In this document: positions 10,201 through 12,827 of the stretch, one piece after another
Layout: each line of letters opens with the position of its first letter
Position numbering within the stretch: the first letter of the stretch is position 1
NCBI GenBank assembly: GCA_027382625.1
Contig: JAJKFJ010021439.1
Location: 1-12,827, forward strand
Reading direction: 5' to 3'
Origin: Tetmemena sp. SeJ-2015
Lineage: Eukaryota; Ciliophora; Spirotrichea; Sporadotrichida; Oxytrichidae
DNA: 12,827 nucleotides
Notes under the pieces: model-generated
The model's input: the letters and a program-made list of their open reading frames with translations, nothing else
Told to the model about the DNA's origin: nothing
The model's database searches: none
Made by a program: the position numbers and the translations under genes

Positions 10201-12827
10201 GTGTCAAGTACCACTGCCTCTTCAGATAACTCTTACAGCAGAACATTTTACTATAAATTAGTGATGCTGGGTTTATTTCCATTTGTCACAGCCGCAGCTT
10301 CAATTTTATTCTGGACTCTCTACTAAAAATGCTTTATTTTATGCAAAGGTGTTGAAAAAGCTGGAAATGTGCAAGCAAAAGCGATGTCAACTCTTATTAT
10401 CATTCTGTTTCTCATTCATCCCGGTCAGCAGTAAAATTTATTGTGTCCTTCATGTTTTTCAACTTCAAATGCTACAATATTGATGGAGAGTCAAGAGTGC
10501 AAGATGACTTGCAGATAGTTTGTGGATCAACTGCTTATAATGTCTACTCATATTTCGTTGCCATTCCCTCTTTAGTAGTTTGGGGCTTTGGAATTCCAAT
10601 GTTTGGATATCTTATGCTTAGAGGAGTTAAAGACAAGCTTGAGAAATTAGAAACTAGAGAAAAATTCGGTTTTTTATATAGAGGATACAGAAAAGCATTC
10701 TATTTCTGGGAGGTAATAATAATGTATAGAAAAATAGCAGTGATCTTTATTTCAGTGTTCCTGAGTACTTACGGAGTAATATCCTAAGCTCTTGTTGTGT
10801 TTATCTTGCTGATTGCATTCCTATTCTACAACATGAAGAGAGAACCATTCCAAACTGTTGCTCTCAACGATCTTGAAACACTTTCACTGTTAACATCCAT
10901 GATAACTATATACTGTGGCCTCTTTTTCGCTTCTAGCATAGATTAATCGTACATTAAACTAAACCATTTAATCTGCAATATTAATTTGAGATATAATATG
11001 TTTTTATTTCTCTGTAATTATGGGGCAAACATAGTATTCTTTTCATACTTTGGATATAAGATGTATTAAGAGGTTAAGCAAAAACTGCTGTAGTCTCAAC
11101 CAAGGGCATATATGTATATTTGCTTATGTGGAGATGAGAACAGACTAAAGATGGAGTAGTTTTAACGCAAGCTTGCAGAAGAGAATGACTTCCTTCGTGA
11201 GGAATATTTCAAAAGTAATTTTCTCATCCGTTAACTTGTTATAGTGATTGATAAGATAAAGGAGTGCTACTACTAAGGTGAGCTCATTCTAAATCCTAAT
11301 AATCTAGAAAAGCTCATGATATTCCTTGACCCTAACAAAATTACTGCCTTGGCTTCTTACGATAAAAAACTTGATGAAGACGTTAACAAATTAGAGGGCA
11401 AAAGAAAGAACAGACTTAATTTTAATCTCAAATATCAAAACAAATTGAGATAGGACTAGATCAAACTCAAAACAGATCTCAAAAAAAGAAATAAGATGGT
11501 CAAGCTATAGCCTTCCACAGCAAAAGGCAAGTTAGGAGGGAGAAGCAAGCGGAGTGCTGACAAGATAATTTCTCATGATGAAGATGCTGATATTGGATTC
11601 TCAGAAACTGATGAGTCAGGAATCCACAAGTATACAAACTCTGAAGACAGAGAAGATTATCCAAGAACATTCAATACTAAATCAGATAGCGCAAGATATA
11701 GTACATACCGTCTAATTTTAAACATTCCAAATAATGAAAGAATGATCAATATAAATATAAGTTAGCTCGAGAATGATTTTTCTCTTGAGAATTTCCATAA
11801 TCCTCAAAGCAGCACTAATTTAGCAACCTAGCGTTTAAATAATTAGAAGGCAAGCAAAAGGATGATGAAGATCTTTCCAGAGGAAGAATTAATGAGAATA
11901 TCTTAAATCAATCACAAGTTTTATTTATAGCTTACAAACTCATCTTCCGGTGGAAAGAATGGCGAGGACTCAAATTACAGTGGGGATAATGGAAAACCGC
12001 ATAGTCTAGAATCCAATGAACTCATAAATCTGCAAATATAGAGACAAAAGACGTAGTCTATTGCTAAACATAATTTTTCTTTGGAGTAAACGAGGGCAAA
12101 TCATCAGTTGACTATGAATGATGACTCAGTAGTGAATTTTGAGGAAACAGTAGAAAACAGATAAGACACTACTACTAGAAAAAAAGAGTCAACTTAAATT
12201 AAGTCTAAAAGAGTTGTGGATGATGATGATGATAGCTTCCACAGTTAATTATAAAATGAAGAAAGAGAAGAATAACACAAGATGCTTGCAGAGGAATTCA
12301 ATCGGAAAATTTGGGAAATATAAAATTCATAACTTTGATTGTAGGTAAAAGTTCTTTAACAATCCAGTACACTTTAAATAAAATTTTAAAAACTAAATAA
12401 GATCATATCAAAAGAAATGCTAAACAATAAATTGAATAAAACGATTTGATGAGAATATGAACTAAATTAAGATTGAGTAGCATGAGCAAGCAATAGACAT
12501 GTTTAATAACGGACAAATTATCTTTTTAAAGCTTAGCGACTTAAGGAGTCAACAGGAATAACTAAATATACAGTATTAGAGATAAAGGCCGAAAACACAA
12601 AGTAAAATAACTAATACAACAATAAAAATCAAGGGTCGTCGATCTAAGAATTCATGATGATGCTTTAGAAATAGATGATGACATCCATTATTAAGCTGAT
12701 TCATCAAAGCCATAAAATATTACAGAACAGCAAAATTAAAATGAATAGTTGCAGGAGGCTGAAGATATGGATTAAAACCAACCTAAATAATATAGCACTT
12801 CAAGATTCTTAAATAAACCGGAAATTT
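3..12827 (+). CDS. Giant Pmp-like beta-helix / polytopic membrane protein gene, ciliate code, partial at both ends
   Basis: All coding signal lies on the + strand and reads as one protein when TAA and TAG are glutamine and TGA is stop. Order: Pmp-like GG[AFVI]-type repeats to about 9000, a linker and beta-rich domain, a Cys-rich module (9537-9888), eight or nine membrane helices (9914-11060), then a charged Gln-rich tail. No start codon, signal peptide, promoter or polyadenylation signal could be identified, and coding continues to the last base. Short GT-AG introns explain about half a dozen frame changes, one AT-rich insertion explains another, and single-base slips the rest. The blocks below give the frame of each stretch. 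A role as a large cell-surface protein is inferred from architecture. An annotation pipeline might split this locus into several gene models at the slips. Confidence 0.75.
1281..1342 (+). other. Probable spliceosomal intron (62 nt)
   Basis: Donor GTAAGACT and acceptor TTATTCATCAG. Removal moves the frame from codons at 1271/1274/1277 to codons at 1345/1348, exactly the change seen, and joins block 1 to KINCYSAGTVLTS. A shorter option ending at 1309 (29 nt) also restores frame, but its acceptor context is poorer. Confidence 0.55.
1343..1598 (+). CDS. Coding block 2: short ectodomain segment
   Basis: The frame at 1345 encodes typical beta-helix sequence (GSGNSFVKNGSLIQVTS, then alternating T/I strands) up to about 1590, where it reaches a seven-G run at 1594-1600. 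Reading on in this frame hits TGA at 1618-1620. Dropping one G from the run gives CGGIFCRNFDSLF, a proper Gly-Gly coil, so a one-base insertion in the homopolymer is the simplest explanation. Quality seems to fall from about 1500 onward. Confidence 0.55.
1500..1700 (+). other. Homopolymer-rich, frame-damaged patch
   Basis: Homopolymer runs are unusually dense here: A4G5 near 1508, A6 near 1523, G7 at 1594-1600, T6 at 1602-1607, A6 near 1642, G5 at 1668-1672 and G3A4 near 1684. Coding remnants appear in changing frames: NTALCGG, then GGIFCRNFD, then ANYGG, TMYLG and NLFQNTLTHD. Each change fits one inserted or deleted base in or beside a run. This looks like erroneous or degenerate sequence inside an otherwise ordinary repeat region, not a separate gene. 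Confidence 0.6.
1698..2784 (+). CDS. Coding block 3: canonical Gly-Gly coils
   Basis: One frame (codons at 1710, 1713, ...) is open for more than 1 kb, with many TAA/TAG Gln codons. Coils are regular: GGSIYLE, GGFIYIS, GGFGYIS, GGFLYIK, GGVFYIS, GGIFYIR, GGFFYLE and GGLFYID, each followed by a beta-strand rich in T/S/V/I and then an asparagine turn. A CSSC pair sits at 2280-2291. The residue pattern is that of Chlamydia polymorphic outer membrane protein repeats (Chlam_PMP family, recalled rather than searched). The block ends at a donor site. Reading past it meets TGA at 2823-2825. Confidence 0.8.
2785..2839 (+). other. Spliceosomal intron (55 nt)
   Basis: Donor GTATACC, acceptor AATTTACAG. 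The length leaves remainder 1 modulo 3, matching the observed frame change. Splicing bypasses the TGA at 2823-2825 and yields TTLAESDAAINCQMDT, which continues smoothly into the downstream strand pattern. A plain one-base slip near 2800 would also connect the frames, so the call rests on good splice signals plus frame. Confidence 0.7.
2840..3308 (+). CDS. Coding block 4: ectodomain coils
   Basis: The frame at 2842 is open to TGA 3331-3333 and encodes IKIIYSSFNPLIKFSDG, then GGKYGAFRLSGG, GGFINMQ and GGFIYVS coils. The frame must change at 3300-3320: upstream gives ITISGKK, downstream gives GGALTGGGGLIYLNY. No convincing donor/acceptor pair restores it. A six-A run (3301-3306) lies at the break and is a likely error site. 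Confidence 0.75.
3309..3740 (+). CDS. Coding block 5: ectodomain coils
   Basis: This frame (codons at 3309, 3312, ...) encodes GGGGLIYLNYG, GGVIYNANS and GAIIYSDNTTPITLTSNN, all typical coil-plus-strand units. It reads across the TAG at 3585-3587 as Gln. Coding quality falls after about 3740, where the next block's frame takes over. The slip lies within 3735-3760. The ATG at 3309 is probably an internal codon rather than a translation start, because coding continues upstream without a gap. Confidence 0.75.
3740..4077 (+). CDS. Coding block 6: ectodomain coils with CxxxC pair
   Basis: The frame at 3740 gives SKDSAVFKFKGASFSD, then GTGAALFCIGTCSSVSFTS (Cys pair at 3839-3853) and GGGFLNISTVADSTG, ending in VVVTFTGAS near 4077. 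A 23-nt GT-AG segment (3763-3785) could also bridge from the previous block, but its donor is weak and it would remove plausible coding sequence. I therefore prefer a one-base slip near 3740. Confidence 0.7.
4078..4835 (+). CDS. Coding block 7: ectodomain coils with a displaced segment
   Basis: From about 4080 to 4170 the best coding is in the frame at 4080 (SYFKDIFANLQGGIAISQ). From about 4185 it returns to the previous frame (LNVTSWRGGLVHAYKAKS) and stays clean to the donor at 4836. The return frame has no TGA across the displaced part, so two compensating single-base slips fit best. Later coils are GGGLVVYST, GGAVYASG, GGTIYLNN, GGVIYGDG and SGTFLYVP. The C-terminal strand (TQVVTFSNTV) leads directly into the intron. 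Confidence 0.7.
4836..4872 (+). other. Spliceosomal intron (37 nt)
   Basis: Consensus donor GTAAGT and acceptor AACTTTAG enclose a very AT-rich segment with TTAAC branch-like elements. The length leaves remainder 1 modulo 3, exactly the observed frame change. The spliced codon is GTG (4835 joined to 4873-4874), giving SNTVVFTSLSATDSGGAFY. Without splicing the frame ends at TGA 4895-4897. An inner AG at 4851-4852 does not restore the frame. Confidence 0.75.
4873..5480 (+). CDS. Coding block 8: ectodomain coils crossing three slips
   Basis: The frame at 4875 runs to about 5095 (SGGAFYISS, NGGVFYLGNA, SGSFIYQSS). The frame at about 5101 then gives NMAITLQSKTYLKEV and YGAIYLNTALISAV to about 5305. 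The frame at 5309 continues with NLGGVQLQNGSLSV and GLYGGAILCSSCSLII, with a CSSC at 5405-5416. That frame reaches TGA at 5468-5470, and a short HDELF remnant sits in a third frame up to 5480. Neighbouring pieces fit the coil periodicity when joined, so one-base slips near 5100, 5305 and 5465 are more likely than real stops. No splice pair explains them. Confidence 0.6.
5481..5509 (+). other. Possible short intron (29 nt)
   Basis: Donor GTAAGCCC and acceptor AATCCTTTAG. Removal joins codons ending at 5480 to codons starting at 5510. The coding sequence on both sides is poor, so support is mainly from the splice-site consensus. Confidence 0.4.
5510..5583 (+). CDS. Coding block 9: short exon ending in YLEGGSLE
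   Basis: The frame at 5510 encodes LWNQYGYYKHLVYLEGGSLE before a donor site. The YLEGGSL piece resembles the conserved coil, but the first half is weaker and another frame (GTNTVITSIWF) competes around 5525-5560. Together with the slip near 5465, this is one of the least certain stretches of the gene. Confidence 0.45.
5584..5626 (+). other. Probable spliceosomal intron (43 nt)
   Basis: The segment begins GTGAAAGTTT, ends GATTGAAAAG, and is strikingly AT-rich, with several TGA triplets in different frames. Its removal joins GGSLE to SGAFYIKDLNLKLQ in frame through a GAA codon (5582-5583 plus 5627), restoring coil periodicity. Confidence 0.6.
5627..6072 (+). CDS. Coding block 10: ectodomain coils
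   Basis: The frame at 5628 is open, with frequent TAA/TAG Gln codons. It encodes SGAFYIKDLNLKLQV, a CFSGC Cys pair near 5699-5713, EGSLLSLTGSSAAY, LNAGAIKMTD and NGGVYYLLQ. The block reaches SITFKN just before an AT-rich GT-AG segment. Continuing unspliced leads to TGA at 6201-6203. Confidence 0.75.
6073..6103 (+). other. Probable spliceosomal intron (31 nt)
   Basis: Donor GTTAATATAT, acceptor CTAAAAACAG, very AT-rich. The length leaves remainder 1 modulo 3. Splicing makes GAA from 6072 plus 6104-6105 and enters the frame at 6106, which is open and well patterned downstream (LENSVADYGLVFYFQD). Confidence 0.55.
6104..6919 (+). CDS. Coding block 11: ectodomain coils
   Basis: The frame at 6106 is open for about 810 bases. 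Coils include NGGFISIDSD, NGGFLSIEN, GGGAIYFES, TGGAISLINI and GGGAIYCSACNLTF, the last with a CSAC pair at 6895-6906. Just after it, coding dissolves into an AT-rich insertion. The polar Ser/Thr/Asn-rich composition matches the neighbouring blocks. Confidence 0.8.
6916..7002 (+). mobile_element. IES-like AT-rich insertion bounded by TTCT
   Basis: TTCT occurs at 6916-6919 and again at 6999-7002. The 79 bases between are about 84% AT by hand count and include T-rich and ATT-repeat tracts. Removing one copy plus the interior (83 nt) turns the upstream frame into the downstream frame, reading NLTFQSNYADSAGGG. No GT donor lies at the left edge, so this is not a normal GT-AG intron. Short direct repeats around AT-rich inserts are typical of hypotrich internal eliminated sequences and their pointers. 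The joined coil is about four residues shorter than its neighbours, so the true boundary may differ. It could also be a sequencing artefact. Confidence 0.4.
7003..9648 (+). CDS. Coding block 12: longest clean exon, coils plus juxtamembrane domain
   Basis: This is the best-preserved part of the gene: one frame (codons at 7005, 7008, ...) is open for over 2.6 kb with dozens of TAA/TAG Gln codons. Coils include AGGGISITN, GGVIYLEE, AGAIYVA, NGGAIYLSG, QGGAIYAED, GGCIYLS, GGAIYLN, GGSIYYT and GGAIYWD, with F-x-S-N turns (FKSNYAKTQ) before several of them. From 9019 the repeats stop. A linker with an RRR cluster follows, then a beta-rich domain, then the first cysteines. The block ends at a six-C run (9645-9650), after which the frame meets TGA at 9654-9656. 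Using five C instead gives CSTCPPTEAVCYGG and continues the Cys-rich module. Confidence 0.85.
9175..9530 (+). other. Beta-rich juxtamembrane domain between the helix and the Cys module
   Basis: After the last GGAIY coil and a polar linker, the protein shows strands such as VTYLAHVDQYDQIVGDD and SKVRVQVDNIQIYWNID, then SGVSFAASPGFTYRISY and an ITxQLRTC-like end. It has no Gly-Gly motif. The x-V-D-Q-Y-x-Q-x-V pattern resembles bacterial and eukaryotic Ig-like or filamin-like modules, but I cannot assign a family. It probably caps the beta-helix and spaces it from the membrane. Confidence 0.5.
9537..9888 (+). other. Cys-rich stalk module (13 Cys)
   Basis: Thirteen cysteines lie within about 115 residues, several as C-x2-C-P knuckles (ECFTCPKG, DCSTCPPT, ECSLCPE) and one as GILCADCQPGYSR. 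A GYW motif follows GPLPG. The spacing recalls growth-factor-receptor or GCC2/GCC3 (ephrin-receptor-like) modules common in protist surface proteins (recalled, not searched). Its place directly before the first membrane helix indicates an extracellular disulfide-bonded stalk. One frame slip (the C run at 9645-9650) lies inside it. Confidence 0.7.
9649..10425 (+). CDS. Coding block 13: end of Cys module and membrane helices 1-4
   Basis: The frame at 9649 carries the rest of the Cys module to about 9910. After a T8 run (9891-9898) and T5 run the frame moves to 9911, giving helix 1 (LRLGAILIFAICLVVFLIRS) and a KNKTN loop, up to TGA at 10040-10042. Beside a T5-G-T5 tract (10030-10040) it moves to 10039: YHIQLIVLTASFKFDWP (helix 2), an extracellular loop with one Cys, LVMLGLFPFVTAAASILFW (helix 3), a short KxxEKAG loop, and LIIILFLIHP (helix 4). 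The hydrophobic segments line up only when the slips are bridged, which argues that they are errors. Confidence 0.65.
10425..12338 (+). CDS. Coding block 14: membrane helices 4-9 and cytosolic tail
   Basis: The frame at 10425 follows LFLIHP with AVKFIVSFMFFNFKC, so helix 4 spans the slip. Then come DGESRVQDDLQIVC, helix 5 (AIPSLVVWGFGIPMFGYLM), a loop with GFLYRGYRKAFYFWE, IIMYRK, and helices 6-7 (IAVIFISVFL, ALVVFILLIAFLFY). Next are MKREPFQTVALNDLETLSLL, helix 8 (ITIYCGLFFASS) and helix 9 (FLFLCNYGANIVFFSYFGY). From 11064 the frame is a charged, Gln-rich tail to an in-frame TGA at 12336-12338. The GFLYxGY / WE / YRK and REPF / LNDLE motifs look like a conserved protist polytopic domain that I have seen in TRP-like ciliate proteins, but I cannot name it firmly. 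Confidence 0.8.
10949..10990 (+). other. Possible frame-neutral intron (42 nt)
   Basis: The segment runs from GTACATTAAA to TTAATTTGAG, contains a CTAAAC branch-like element and is AT-rich. It lies in the loop between helices 8 and 9. Splicing gives SSIDQSYNMFLFLC; retention adds 14 residues without a stop. Sequence alone cannot decide. Confidence 0.4.
11064..12338 (+). other. Cytosolic tail: charged, Gln-rich, low complexity
   Basis: After helix 9 the protein becomes hydrophilic: KMEQFQRKLAEENDFLREEY and ELILNPNNLEKLMIFLDPNK are likely helical, followed by a Lys/Arg/Asn-rich stretch. Asp/Glu/Ser-rich segments (DEDADIGFSETDESG) and a run of five Asp near 12218-12232 come next. Many Gln codons are TAA or TAG. 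The position after the last membrane helix makes it intracellular by simple topology. No enzymatic motif is visible. A scaffold or regulatory role is only a guess. Confidence 0.6.
12339..12827 (+). CDS. Coding-like continuation of the tail beyond an in-frame TGA
   Basis: After TGA 12336-12338 the same frame is again coding-like to about 12435 (LQVKVLQQSSTLQIKFQK, then KEMLNNKLNKTI). Next the frame at 12436 gives ENMNQIKIEQHEQAIDMF and IIFLKLSDLRSQQEQLN to about 12645. Then the frame at 12656 gives DDALEIDDDIHYQADSS and Gln/Glu-rich sequence to the window end. Composition matches the tail before the TGA, and there is no clear new start or intergenic character. Either the TGA and two slips are errors inside one tail, or a degenerate or second coding unit starts here. 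Confidence 0.5.

Noticed and set aside
10283..10483. Plus-strand 66-codon frame with Cys and Phe clusters
   Set aside because: The membrane-helix frames at 10039 and 10425 explain this stretch; this is the third frame.
12320..12375. Reading IVGKSSLTIQ, reminiscent of the phosphate-binding loop of Ras-like GTPases
   Set aside because: The first glycine and spacing of the loop are missing, no other GTPase motifs follow, the frame closes at TGA 12458-12460, and another frame fits the surrounding tail better.
1..12827. Bacterial autotransporter/Pmp gene in a prokaryotic genome
   Set aside because: Pervasive in-frame TAA/TAG, GT-AG introns and an alpha-helical polytopic C-terminus are incompatible with a bacterial Pmp. 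No ribosome-binding sites or operon structure are seen.
1..12827. Telomere repeats, tRNA/rRNA genes, CRISPR arrays and transposase genes
   Set aside because: Looked for by eye on both strands and not found. The only repeats are the divergent protein coils.

Overview
The window reads as ciliate nuclear DNA, most like the macronuclear genome of a spirotrich/hypotrich (Stylonychia/Oxytricha type; lineage inferred). On the + strand TAA and TAG occur throughout the coding frame, often just before conserved motifs (for example the TAA at 8268-8270 before a GGAIY motif), and must encode glutamine. TGA behaves as the only stop. The sequence is AT-rich, but less extreme than Tetrahymena or Ichthyophthirius. 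I see no C4A4/G4T4 telomere repeat at either end, so the window is internal or trimmed.

Essentially the whole window is one giant + strand gene, cut at both ends, of roughly 4,100 codons. From 5' to 3' the layout is: (1) about 1-9000, a very long extracellular repeat region of the Chlamydia Pmp-like kind, with F-x-x-N and G-G-[AFVI]-[IF]-Y motifs every 20-40 residues, presumably a right-handed parallel beta-helix; (2) 9019-9530, a linker and a beta-strand-rich domain; (3) 9537-9888, a 13-cysteine module; (4) 9914-11060, a polytopic membrane domain with about eight or nine helices; (5) 11064-12827, a cytosolic tail rich in Q, K, E, D, N and S.

The reading frame is interrupted in three ways. 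First, several breaks are exactly repaired by removing short AT-rich GT...AG introns: 1281-1342, 2785-2839, 4836-4872, 5584-5626 and 6073-6103, with weaker calls at 5481-5509 and 10949-10990. Second, one break at 6916-7002 is an insertion of about 84% AT that has no GT donor but is bounded by a TTCT direct repeat, which resembles a retained internal eliminated sequence. Third, many breaks are single-base slips, often at homopolymers (about 115, 1595, 1670-1690, 3310, 3740, 4078, 4180, 5100, 5305, 5465, 9645, 9900, 10035, 10425, 12435, 12645), plus an in-frame TGA at 12336-12338. They look more like sequencing or assembly errors than evolved features, but pseudogene decay cannot be excluded from sequence alone.

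If the slips are errors, the product is a huge surface protein: a filamentous beta-helix outside the cell, anchored through a Cys-rich stalk to a multi-helix membrane domain, with a long cytosolic tail that could connect to signalling or the cytoskeleton. This functional picture is inference.
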